A stretch of 64,000 nt of DNA, taken from contig NZ_CP060394.1 in NCBI RefSeq assembly GCF_014274465.1, positions 1,054,001-1,118,000 of the forward strand, read 5' to 3'. The position numbers and the translations under genes are program-made. Below the pieces are notes generated by a model. The model worked only from the letters and a program-made list of their open reading frames with translations. It ran no database searches and was not told the DNA's origin. Positions 35,827 to 44,323 of the stretch are shown in pieces (positions within the stretch are counted from its first letter, which is position 1; every line of letters begins with the position of its first letter). This DNA is from Alloacidobacterium dinghuense (GTDB lineage: Bacteria > Acidobacteriota > Terriglobia > Terriglobales > Acidobacteriaceae).

Positions 35827-37827
35827 TCAATGCTTCTGCGCTGGAATAAACCGAATCGCGCATCCACCGCCCTGTGCAAGCTGCAACGTCAGTGTTTGTC
35901 CTTTCCGCACGGTCTGCTTGCGGATCGTCACGTGTTTCGGGTTACTGTCGGCGTTGGCCCCATCTTCGTAAATCTCAGCGGTATAACTTCCTTCGCCTAG
36001 AAAACTGAGTGGCACCGACAACTTTCGCGACTCCCAATTTGTCATGCTGCCCAGATACCATTCGTCTCCGCTCTGCCGGGCCATCGTAATGTATTCTCCT
36101 GGAACTCCATTCAGCACGTGCGTGCTGTCCCAGGAAACCGGCACGTCCTTAATGAATTGAAATGCGGGCTGACCAGCATACATCTGCGGGCTGTCGGAAA
36201 CCATCTGAATCGGCGTTTGAAAAATCACATACAGCGCAAGCTGCTGCGCGCGCGTCCCCATCACCATGGGGCTTGTATTCTGCGCTACGAAGCCGTCTTC
36301 CGTCGCATTGTTGAAACCGCCGGGAGTGTAGTCCATCGGCCCCGCCAGCAGTCGCGTGAATGTGAAGACTGCGCGGTCCACGGGGCTGTCGCGCCGTCCG
36401 ACTTTGTTGTTTTCCATGCCAAGGACGCCTTCATAGCTCAGCACATTGGGATAGGTGCGCTCAAGACCCCACGGCGTTCGCGTCCCGTGAAAATCTACCA
36501 TCAGATGATGTTCTGCAGCGTCGCGCGCAACATCGTAATAAAACTGCACACCCTGCTGGTCGTCGCGATTCACAAAGTCGATCTTTACGCCGGCGACCCC
36601 CCATTTTTCAAATAGCGGAAATGCTTCCTTCATCTGGTCCATCACCGATTCGGAATAGCACCAGATCCACACCTTTACATTTTTCATTGCGGCATAGCGG
36701 ACAAGTTCCGGAATGTCGATCTTGCCGTTCATCCGCGTAATATCGCGCCCCGTCGCCCAGCCTGCATCGAGCATCATGTAGGGGAAGCCGGACTCTGACG
36801 CAAAGTCCACGTAGTACTTCATATTGTCGGTCGTGTAGGCCGAGTTGCCATTCTTGTCGATATCGTTCACCCACCAGTTCCACGAAGCCTTCCCGGCATG
36901 AATCCAGCTTGTATCCTGTACGCGGCTTGGCGGGCTCAGGTCGTAGACGAGCGTAGACTCAACCAGCCTTCCCGGATCATCGGCAATGGCAAGCACTCGC
37001 CATGCGGAGTGATGTGGAAGCGTTCCCAGGACGGCGTATTCGGGCCGATCAAAGCGCGGCGCGAGCTTCGACACGAACCAGTGGCCCGCCCAGTTTCCCG
37101 ATGGATTGCTGACATACATTGAGCTATTGCCTTCGATATCTGCTTCCATCAACGACATCCAGGCGGCGCCGGGCTCGTGCATCAATAGCGGCAGGCCGAT
37201 CAAAAAGTTGCTGGAAACGCCTCCCTGATTGCTCAATGCCGACGTAGGCAGCTTGACGTATTCGCTCTCATAGCTGCTGCGATAGTTCGGCAATGCCAGC
37301 AACCAGTCGGTCGCGTCGGTCGTTAATCGAAACTCAGTGTTCTCCTGTCTTAACTGTAGTTCTTTCACTGAGCCCTGCTCGGGGAGTACGTAACGAAACG
37401 CAATGCCGGCGTTATAAGCCCGTGCTTCGATATCCATCCGTCGATGCCGACTGCCATCCTCAACCACATGCACGGTTAGACTGTTATAGGCATCATGTAC
37501 TTTGCTCACCTTCTGGTATTGCATCGTGTAGTCATCGACGCCCTGTCCTGTGTCGGCGCCGGTAATCTTCACATCGGAGCCGAGGGCCTGCTGGTCGCCC
37601 AGTTCGAGCGACAGGCCTGATTCAGAGAGCACAGGCTTGCCGTGAAAATCGACGGAATAGACCAACTTGCCGCCACCGCTCTCTGTGCTCTTCTGCGGCT
37701 GCGTCCCAAAGTGAACAACAATCTGCCCATCAGGGGACGCGAGCTTTACGGGAACAGTTTGCGAAAAACAGGAAGCGAAAGAAACCATTGCAGTGCAAGT
37801 AAGAAGAGGAGTGCAAACCTTCAACAT
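35827..37827 (-). CDS. GH97 glycoside hydrolase, probably retaining alpha-galactosidase
   Basis: This 666-residue exported enzyme (signal peptide ending near FASCFSQ) has the three-part GH97 layout: N-terminal beta-supersandwich (VKLASPDGQIVVHFGTQ), a (beta/alpha)8 barrel and a C-terminal beta domain. In the barrel, GVAGVKIDFVNRDDQQG places Asp417 where retaining GH97 alpha-galactosidases have the nucleophile; inverting SusB-like alpha-glucosidases lack it there. HGTRTPWGLERTYPN and the later calcium-site acidic residues also match the family. With GH27 it gives the locus two different alpha-galactosidase folds. It converges with lacI (9 bp gap) and lies downstream of the TonB receptor gene. 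Confidence 0.8.
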   Translation of the reverse strand: MLKVCTPLLTCTAMVSFASCFSQTVPVKLASPDGQIVVHFGTQPQKSTESGGGKLVYSVDFHGKPVLSESGLSLELGDQQALGSDVKITGADTGQGVDDYTMQYQKVSKVHDAYNSLTVHVVEDGSRHRRMDIEARAYNAGIAFRYVLPEQGSVKELQLRQENTEFRLTTDATDWLLALPNYRSSYESEYVKLPTSALSNQGGVSSNFLIGLPLLMHEPGAAWMSLMEADIEGNSSMYVSNPSGNWAGHWFVSKLAPRFDRPEYAVLGTLPHHSAWRVLAIADDPGRLVESTLVYDLSPPSRVQDTSWIHAGKASWNWWVNDIDKNGNSAYTTDNMKYYVDFASESGFPYMMLDAGWATGRDITRMNGKIDIPELVRYAAMKNVKVWIWCYSESVMDQMKEAFPLFEKWGVAGVKIDFVNRDDQQGVQFYYDVARDAAEHHLMVDFHGTRTPWGLERTYPNVLSYEGVLGMENNKVGRRDSPVDRAVFTFTRLLAGPMDYTPGGFNNATEDGFVAQNTSPMVMGTRAQQLALYVIFQTPIQMVSDSPQMYAGQPAFQFIKDVPVSWDSTHVLNGVPGEYITMARQSGDEWYLGSMTNWESRKLSVPLSFLGEGSYTAEIYEDGANADSNPKHVTIRKQTVRKGQTLTLQLAQGGGCAIRFIPAQKH

Positions 37828-37880
37828 AGTCGAATTGCCTCAGATTGCGGAATTGAAACAGGATTGGCGTGTTGCCGAGT

Positions 37881-37921
37881 AAAAGCAAATTTGCGAGCTA
37901 CTAGAAGCGCAGCTCGCAAAT
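37881..37921 (-). terminator. Stem-loop between TonB receptor and GH97
   Basis: An 11-bp perfect stem (ATTTGCGAGCT / AGCTCGCAAAT, arms 37889-37899 and 37911-37921) with an 11-nt loop follows the receptor stop by 14 nt. On the minus strand it is followed by TTGCTTTTA. It could end most receptor transcripts while allowing some read-through into GH97, or stabilise the receptor mRNA. Confidence 0.6.
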
Positions 37922-37935
37922 GATTTGCAGAACAA

Positions 37936-40900
37936 CTAGAAAATATACTTCAGTGACAGCTGGAAGAACCGGGCATCAGGCGTATTGTTCTGGAAGAACT
38001 TCGGCCCGGAGATCAGGCCTCCATTCGCATTCATTGACCCGTTTGGAGTTCCCAGCGTTGGGTGATTCAGCAGATTGAAGGCGTCTGCGCGGAATTGCAG
38101 GTTCTGCTCACGCCAGGTGGGGAATGTCTTGAAAAGCGACATATTCACCTGGTAGTAGCCGGGACCATAGACATTGTTCTGCACGCTGCCGAGTAGATCA
38201 ATCGCTGTGGCTTTGTCGACGACGGGGGCCGAGAAAAGAACCGGAACACCATCCGGGTTTGTCGAACCAACTGGATGCTGATCATCGGCAATCGTTTCAC
38301 CTGGCAATGGATTGCGGAACGCACAAGGATTGATGTAGTTCAATTTTGTCTTCACCGTGCCCGGGCAGGAAGTGAGGCTTGGATTGGTTGGATCCGGTGT
38401 GCCGCCTCCGCTGTATGGATCTCTGACGGGGTAGGCGCGCGCGCCGCCATTCGCTGCTGTAGAGATATTTGGGGAGACCGTAAACGGTGTGCCGGTTTGC
38501 GCTGCCCACGTCAGACTTGTGGACCATCCTCCGATCGTCTCATCGGCCCAGCGGGAATTGTTCATGAAGGCCTTGCCATGACCGAAAGGCAGCTCATAGT
38601 TTCCATTGATCGTGAAGCGGCTGCGGATATCGAAAACTGAATTCGTCAGCTCATCGATAAACGGGATCAGCGTCTGGTTTCGCGTGCCGATCGCTGTAAA
38701 GAGACCACCGGCATCGCTGGCGTCATCGAGGGCGTGCGACCAGGTGTACGTCGCCAGGAACGTTAATCCATGCGAGTAGCGCTTCTCCAGCTTGGCCTGC
38801 AGCGAGTTATATGTACTCACCCCAGCGAAGTGGAGTTGGCCAACCCCGCCGAGATCCGGAAATGGATTGAATGGGTTGGTGTTTGTGCCGGGCCGCCACA
38901 GTCCCGGTGCGGTGTTGACGGCATTGTACAGCTCCATGTGGCGGGTAACGTTGCCGACATAGCTGATAGTTGCTACGGTGTTCGGGGAAATCGCCTGCTG
39001 TACCCCGAGGCTGTAGTTCATCGTGTAAGGCGTTTTGACTTCCGGATCAGTTGCATGGAAACCAGGTTGAGAGACGAAGGTCTGCAGGCCTGCACCAATC
39101 GACGGAACTAATCCAGCTTGTAATGTAATGCCCTGCGAAGCCAGCGATGGGCAATTTCCGGTGGCGCAGGTAGGAGCGAAAAACTGCGCCTGGTTGGAAT
39201 AGGGGAAATTTGCTCCCAGGTTTCCATTGCCTTCTGACTGCAGGCCGCCATAGAAGATGCCAAAGCCGCCACGAACGACCGTGCTCGGTTGTGCCTGGTA
39301 GGCAAAGCCGATGCGAGGAGCGAAGTTGGTCTTCTGCGACGTCACCAGACGGTCATTGTCGACATACTGTACCGAAACATTGTCCTTTGCCAGGATGTTG
39401 AGGAATGGTGTGCCGAGGTCGACATTCTGTTGGCTCTTTGGCAACTGGTACACGCCGGATCCGGTGCCAATTCCGAGCGGTCCAGTGGCGACAAAGTTGG
39501 CCTGCTGTCCTCCATTCTCTTTGTAAGGCTGGAAGTAGTCATAACGGACGCCCAGGTTCAGCGTCAGCTTTGGTGTTACCTTCCAGTCGTCCTGCACATA
39601 GGCTGAGTCATACCACTGGGCATCGTTCACGTTGGGCGACTGCGAAATCGTCGCATAATTTTCCTGATCTACCAGCATGTCAGCTACGGCCGAGCCAGTA
39701 TTGGCCACACCAGGCAAGCCGGTAAACTGACCGTTCCAGTGATACTGGCCGAGGTCTGCAGGAGCATAGATGTAATAAAAGCGAACGGCCTGAAACGAGA
39801 CGCCGAACTTTAGTGCGTGGTTCCCCCAGATCTTCGAAACGTTGTCCAGGATCTGGTAAACATTCTGCGATTCTCTGCTGATACCAACCGAACCCCACTG
39901 TTGTATGGTGCCGTTGACATAGCCCGACGGCAGACCAAACTGTCCGGGCTTGAGATTCGCCGGTTGCGGGCCCAATCCCAGCGAAGAAGCAGCGTTAGGG
40001 TTGAAGGCATTCGGCTGCTGGAAGTTGAAGACGCCCCAGTTGTAGCCGAAGCGGAATTCGTTGGTGAGATTGGGGCTAAAAATGTGAGTCTCGCTGCCCA
40101 TGAAGTTCATGGCGAGGTTGGTATCGTACTGACCGCCATACCCGCTGCCGTCAAGCAGTGGACCCAGCGGCAGACCGTTTGTCTTAATCTCATGCAGGTA
40201 GCTGTAGCGTGCATAAGTCTGGTCTTTCGCGCTGATGTTCCAGTCCAGACGCTGGTCCCACTGGATAATGTTGTCGGTGTTTCCGAGGTTGACGAGGTAA
40301 TTGTTGTAGAGCTTGCCGTTGTTTGTGTTCGGTGCTGGATACAAGTTGAGAATGTTGGAAGCGACTCCGTTGATCTGGTTGGCGCACAACACGTTCTGCT
40401 GCCCATTGCACGTCAGCGGCTGGGCGGGATTGGCGGAGTTTGGCTGATAGAGCACAGTTGGTGCTCCCACACCGGTCAAGTCGCCATTCAGCAACTCAGA
40501 GAAGTTGCCCTGCTTTTCCAGTGCCGAAGGCACATTAATCGGCGTCGGGTTGCTGATGGAAATGCGATTGGCCTCGATATCGCCAAAATAGAAGAGCTTG
40601 TTCTTCAAAATTGGAAACCCGAGCGTAGCACCGAATTGGTTCTGGTGATACGGCGGAGTCTTTGCGTCGGGTCCAGCATTCCAGTTGATCGCGTCAAGGT
40701 TGGTGTTTCGAAAGTATTCCCAAACATCTCCATGAATCTGGTTTGTTCCTGACTTGATGCTGGCATTCATCACGCCGCCAGCCGAGTGGCCGAATTCTGC
40801 GCTGAAGTTGCTGGTCTGAAGGCTGAACTCGGAAAGCGCGTCAGGCGGAGGCCGCATTACGTAGCTCGATCCGTTCAGGAAGTCGACAAGATTGGTGTTG

Positions 40901-41529
40901 TTGTCCACACCGTCGAGAATGAAGTTGTTCTGCTCTGCACGCTGGCCATTGGCTACAAAATCGCCGCTGCCACTGCCGCGGGTATTTCCAAAGGGAGGCG
41001 CGACACCTGCGGTGAGCTGCGCGATATACACCCAGTTTCGTCCATTCAAAGGTGTATTGTTGATCACCTCTGTGCTGATGACCTGTCCTACGGCGCCATT
41101 TTGCGTCTCCAACAGAGGCGCCGCGCTTGAAACAGTTATGGTCTGGGATACCGCTCCGGGTTGCAGCCGCAGGTTTACGCTGACACGCGCTTGAGCGTCT
41201 ACGTGAAGGTTCTCACGGGTCACCGTCTGAAAGCCTTCTGCTGTGGCCGTCACCGTGTAATTCCCAATCTTAAGCGGCTGAAAGACGTATGTGCCGCTTG
41301 AGTTCGTTTTTACCTGCAGCGCCAAGCCAGTGTCGATGTTCGTTACCGTAACCTGAGCGCCAGGCACCACGGCTCCGCTCTGATCCTGAACAATTCCTAT
41401 AATGGCGCCCTGATCGACCTGTGCAAAGCAGCTCGTGCCGGTCATGAAAGACAGGAGCGAGAGTAGCATTAACCTTACCCAGCCAAGAAGACGTCTGGCT
41501 GCACTGGATTCGTGTTTGAACATGATCAT
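37936..41529 (-). CDS. Oar-like TonB-dependent outer membrane receptor
   Basis: This 1197-residue protein starts with a signal peptide ending near SCFAQ. A carboxypeptidase-regulatory-like beta domain follows (about residues 38-125, GAIIGIVQDQSGAVVPGAQVTVTN), then a plug domain (VGQVISTEVINNTPLNGRNWVYIAQL) and a long beta-barrel ending FQLSLKYIF with a terminal Phe. This is the Oar-type receptor common in Acidobacteria, which lack SusD partners. It probably imports oligosaccharides cut by the exported GH enzymes. The ATG at 41529 has GAGG 5 nt upstream; an alternative 33 nt earlier has none. Two LacI-type palindromes lie about 200 bp upstream. Confidence 0.85.
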   Translation of the reverse strand: MIMFKHESSAARRLLGWVRLMLLSLLSFMTGTSCFAQVDQGAIIGIVQDQSGAVVPGAQVTVTNIDTGLALQVKTNSSGTYVFQPLKIGNYTVTATAEGFQTVTRENLHVDAQARVSVNLRLQPGAVSQTITVSSAAPLLETQNGAVGQVISTEVINNTPLNGRNWVYIAQLTAGVAPPFGNTRGSGSGDFVANGQRAEQNNFILDGVDNNTNLVDFLNGSSYVMRPPPDALSEFSLQTSNFSAEFGHSAGGVMNASIKSGTNQIHGDVWEYFRNTNLDAINWNAGPDAKTPPYHQNQFGATLGFPILKNKLFYFGDIEANRISISNPTPINVPSALEKQGNFSELLNGDLTGVGAPTVLYQPNSANPAQPLTCNGQQNVLCANQINGVASNILNLYPAPNTNNGKLYNNYLVNLGNTDNIIQWDQRLDWNISAKDQTYARYSYLHEIKTNGLPLGPLLDGSGYGGQYDTNLAMNFMGSETHIFSPNLTNEFRFGYNWGVFNFQQPNAFNPNAASSLGLGPQPANLKPGQFGLPSGYVNGTIQQWGSVGISRESQNVYQILDNVSKIWGNHALKFGVSFQAVRFYYIYAPADLGQYHWNGQFTGLPGVANTGSAVADMLVDQENYATISQSPNVNDAQWYDSAYVQDDWKVTPKLTLNLGVRYDYFQPYKENGGQQANFVATGPLGIGTGSGVYQLPKSQQNVDLGTPFLNILAKDNVSVQYVDNDRLVTSQKTNFAPRIGFAYQAQPSTVVRGGFGIFYGGLQSEGNGNLGANFPYSNQAQFFAPTCATGNCPSLASQGITLQAGLVPSIGAGLQTFVSQPGFHATDPEVKTPYTMNYSLGVQQAISPNTVATISYVGNVTRHMELYNAVNTAPGLWRPGTNTNPFNPFPDLGGVGQLHFAGVSTYNSLQAKLEKRYSHGLTFLATYTWSHALDDASDAGGLFTAIGTRNQTLIPFIDELTNSVFDIRSRFTINGNYELPFGHGKAFMNNSRWADETIGGWSTSLTWAAQTGTPFTVSPNISTAANGGARAYPVRDPYSGGGTPDPTNPSLTSCPGTVKTKLNYINPCAFRNPLPGETIADDQHPVGSTNPDGVPVLFSAPVVDKATAIDLLGSVQNNVYGPGYYQVNMSLFKTFPTWREQNLQFRADAFNLLNHPTLGTPNGSMNANGGLISGPKFFQNNTPDARFFQLSLKYIF

Positions 41530-41605
41530 TATTGCCTCGCAATGAAATCGGCTTGAAGTCAAGGGCTCTTTTGTGGACCGGTCCCTTACAATTGATGTAG
41601 ATAGT

Positions 41606-41757
41606 CAGCCGCACAATACGTACGCGGCTGAACCACCCTGGTTCTACTTCCACCTAATGCGCCGCAAGCTTTGCCTGGCCTGGATCCATTTGATTGGGGT
41701 CGACTGTCAATCAAAGCCCACGATTGTGTACGTTAACGGTGAAAGGTAAGCGCTTAC
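41606..41757 (-). promoter_or_regulatory. Regulatory region of the TonB receptor gene
   Basis: A perfect palindrome GTAAGCGCTTAC (41746-41757) has the form of a LacI/CcpA-type operator. CGTTAACG (41731-41738) adjoins the core GTGTACG shared (as CGTACAC) with two other promoters of the locus. A TTGACA box in minus orientation is at 41705-41710, without a convincing -10. In the leader, CAGCCGC / GCGGCTG (41606-41612 and 41624-41630) can form a stem. Confidence 0.5.
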
Positions 41758-41862
41758 ATGAACGTTTGTCAAGTGAGCATTGGAAGTTGAAACAGCCTTA
41801 CGCCCGGTGACGCTCGACGAAGTGTTAGATGAAGAGTCAGCAGCCGCGCTTCAATATGGCTC

Positions 41863-42153
41863 TTAGCGGATTTGCAGCTTTGGGGTCTTACGCTTGCCGC
41901 CATCGGTACAAACAAAATCTCCCGCTCGCGCAACACAAGTATCCGGCGTAAGCAGAAGCCGTTGCACGTCGCGAATAGGCTCAAGGTCTTTTCCCACGAC
42001 GTGGACCTTTGTGTCCGGCATGCGTGAAAGAATTTCAAATGGCCCAGTGAAGTCAATCTGATCCATCTGTGGGAAGATCAGGCAGCCGACAGAGAGCGGA
42101 AAACGTCGAAATCTGTGTACTGGGCCTTTCGCCGACAAACATCGGAAACTCAT
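41863..42153 (-). pseudogene. PfpI/isonitrile hydratase-like remnant
   Basis: The frame encodes only the first part of a DJ-1/PfpI protein of the isonitrile hydratase group: SVGCLIFPQMDQIDFTGPFEIL, then PDTKVHVVGKDLEPIRD and LLLTPDT. Resemblance fades after about 75 residues and the frame ends at 96, while the family is about 200-230 residues with a catalytic Cys further on. The nucleophile region is absent. The remaining 300 bp to the TonB receptor contain no recognisable continuation. Confidence 0.65.
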
Positions 42154-42269
42154 TCGAGTTCATCTCTCTTCGGCATGAATCGGAAACATGCATTCCACGC
42201 GCAGTTCCTGTGCAGTGATGCACTGGTGTGCCGACCGTGGTGATCAGCGAGAAGTAAGAGAAGCGCTCA

Positions 42270-42613
42270 TCGTGGGGACGGTCTTTGTCGTGTCGCTGCT
42301 GCTGCGTGGCATGGGACAGGGCGCAATCGGAGTGCCGTCACTCTCGGCCGCATACAGCGGCTTGCCCAAGCAGGAGCTGCCCATGGCAACGACCACGCTG
42401 AACATCGTGCAGCGGCTGGGCGGTCCTACCGTGACGACGCTGATGGCGGCATTTCTGGCGTGGAGGATGCACTTCGCCGTCTTGGCCGGCGGGATGTCCA
42501 GCGCCTTCACGCTCTCGTTCTTAGTGCTCGCCGTCCTGCATTTGCTCCTGCTCGTCTCAACCTTACGGCTGCCGAGAGTGCTGCCCAAGGCACCGGAAGT
42601 GACCTGCGCATAG
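42270..42613 (+). pseudogene. C-terminal remnant of a DHA2-type MFS efflux pump
   Basis: About 115 codons encode the last three membrane segments of an EmrB/QacA-like drug exporter: LLLRGMGQGAIGVPSLSAAYSGLPKQELPMATTTLNIVQRLGGP, a pattern diagnostic for this family. Such proteins are normally about 450-520 residues. The upstream sequence does not encode the other helices, so roughly three quarters of the gene is missing. The open frame reaches back to 42188 but without homology. Confidence 0.7.
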
Positions 42614-42829
42614 AAACCTTGCCCGAGTTACCTGTCCGAGTGGACCAGTCGGTGAGGGGATGCTGTCCTCCTATCCGTTCCGACGCTGGACTCCGGCAGA
42701 TTTTTCCGGGCGCCGCTGACCGGCACGAAGAAAGTCTTAGTTTCTGAAATGGTCGAAAACCTTGCATGGGCAGCCCATTTCGTCGATGCGGATGTGGCGA
42801 TTCGTATCGGGCGCCGAGGCGGCTTTCGA

Positions 42830-44182
42830 TTAAACCTTAGCCGACGAAGCGCTCGGCTGCGCTGTTCTGGGCTTTCCCGGAAGAACCAATTCGCTGTCCA
42901 GAAGATATTGATGAAGCGAATCCAGCGACCCTGGTGGATGCAGATTGTCGGCGCTGACCATTCCATCAGTCTCTTTCCAACTCCATCCGACAAGCCCGGC
43001 TGCCGCCGCTCGCCTCCGCAGCTCCTCCGCCGGCATCGGATAAACCGTCACCCTGACATTCTGCGTAAAGATCCGGGCCAAACCTTCAAGCAGCGAGCCC
43101 GGCAGGTCCTTGTATCTGTCTTGCAAAACACGCACGTGCACTGTGAGTCCGATCGCAAAGTGAATTCGCAACTTCGTGTATCGATTCGCAAACGCACTCA
43201 TCGTATACAGTTCCTGCGCGCGAAACAGCATCACCCCGTAGCCCAGCCGTTGCAGCTCCTCGACATGTTCCAGAATTTCTTTCACCGATGCTTGCTGGCC
43301 CGGAGCACTGATGCCCTCGACCGATAGACAGAACAACCCCAAGCCGCCTTTACTCTCCTTGAGTTCCTCCTCAGGCAGTTGCGCCACCGTGTCTTCGATG
43401 AGGTCCGCATGAAGGTCGCACACGTTGTCGAACCTTCCCGGCGCCAGCACGAGCGCTCGCTTATAGAGCAGTTCGTTGGAAGGCGCCAGTTCATCGCCTG
43501 CTGGAAACGCTACAGCTTCGGCATATCCGCCCACAACCAGAAGTGCATGAGCTTCGTCCCGCTTCCAGTCAGCGAAGGCCGGGCCGCTCCATTCCACGTA
43601 GTCGATCTCTACTCGCTCCAGCCCTAGTTCCTCGAACACACTTTGAAGAAATTTCTCTGCCGGCCCTGAGACAAAGTATGCCGCATAAATCAGGTTTACT
43701 CCCAGAATGCCTACCGCTTCCTGTTGTTGTACGTTACTGGGGTCCAGCAAGTTGATGTGCAGGAAGATGTCGCTCGGTGGCCCGCCCGGCTGTTGCATAA
43801 AGCGCAGTCCCACCCAACCGTGACAGTCGTTTGTTCCCGCATAATTCCGCGCAGAGATCGTGTCGACAAAAGAGAAAAACTTGGTGTGGTCTCCGCGAGT
43901 GGCCTGTAGCTGCGACAACAATTGCTGCCACTCGTTATCGAGCATGGCGTGCAATCGCGGCTTGGAGACATAGCGTGTCCCGGCCCCGTAAAGGTCATCA
44001 CTGACCTCTTTGTCGTAAGCCGAAATCGTTTTGGCTACTGTGCCGGAGGCAGCGCCGACGCGCAGGAACCAGCGCGCCACCTCCTGCCCCGCACCGATTT
44101 CAGCAAACGAGCCAAAGGTTGTTGGATCGAGGTTGACCGAAAGAGCTTTGTGATGAGCGTCGTATCTCTCGTGTTCAGGCAT
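42830..44182 (-). CDS. Conserved protein of unknown function, 450 residues
   Basis: I do not recognise a characterised family. The protein has no signal peptide or clear membrane helix, so it is probably cytoplasmic. Notable segments are SVNLDPTTFGSFAEIGAGQEVARWFLRVGAASGTVAKTISAYD near the N-terminus, RNYAGTNDCHGWVGLRF near 112, and VGILGVNLIYAAYF near 155. The C-terminus is Ala/Ser/Pro-rich. The strong clustering of Gly, Asp and aromatic residues suggests an enzyme, possibly nucleotide binding. It stands alone between the remnants and the nitronate monooxygenase, in the same direction as the latter with a 141-bp gap. Coding sense is supported by the long uninterrupted frame. Confidence 0.65.
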   Translation of the reverse strand: MPEHERYDAHHKALSVNLDPTTFGSFAEIGAGQEVARWFLRVGAASGTVAKTISAYDKEVSDDLYGAGTRYVSKPRLHAMLDNEWQQLLSQLQATRGDHTKFFSFVDTISARNYAGTNDCHGWVGLRFMQQPGGPPSDIFLHINLLDPSNVQQQEAVGILGVNLIYAAYFVSGPAEKFLQSVFEELGLERVEIDYVEWSGPAFADWKRDEAHALLVVGGYAEAVAFPAGDELAPSNELLYKRALVLAPGRFDNVCDLHADLIEDTVAQLPEEELKESKGGLGLFCLSVEGISAPGQQASVKEILEHVEELQRLGYGVMLFRAQELYTMSAFANRYTKLRIHFAIGLTVHVRVLQDRYKDLPGSLLEGLARIFTQNVRVTVYPMPAEELRRRAAAAGLVGWSWKETDGMVSADNLHPPGSLDSLHQYLLDSELVLPGKPRTAQPSASSAKV

Positions 44183-44323
44183 AGCCGATCTACCGTCCCA
44201 AGCTTGACTCTACCACCACCCTGGAATGCGTCATTGTGCAGAGTTTCACGATCTCAACTCCATCGTCTAAAGGCCACTTCAGGCGACCTGGTGCCTCTCT
44301 TCTGTAGTAGAGCTTCCTAGGCC

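Noticed and set aside
39817-40752. 311-codon plus-strand frame
   Set aside because: Antisense to the TonB receptor barrel; Val-rich product without a start signal or family resemblance.
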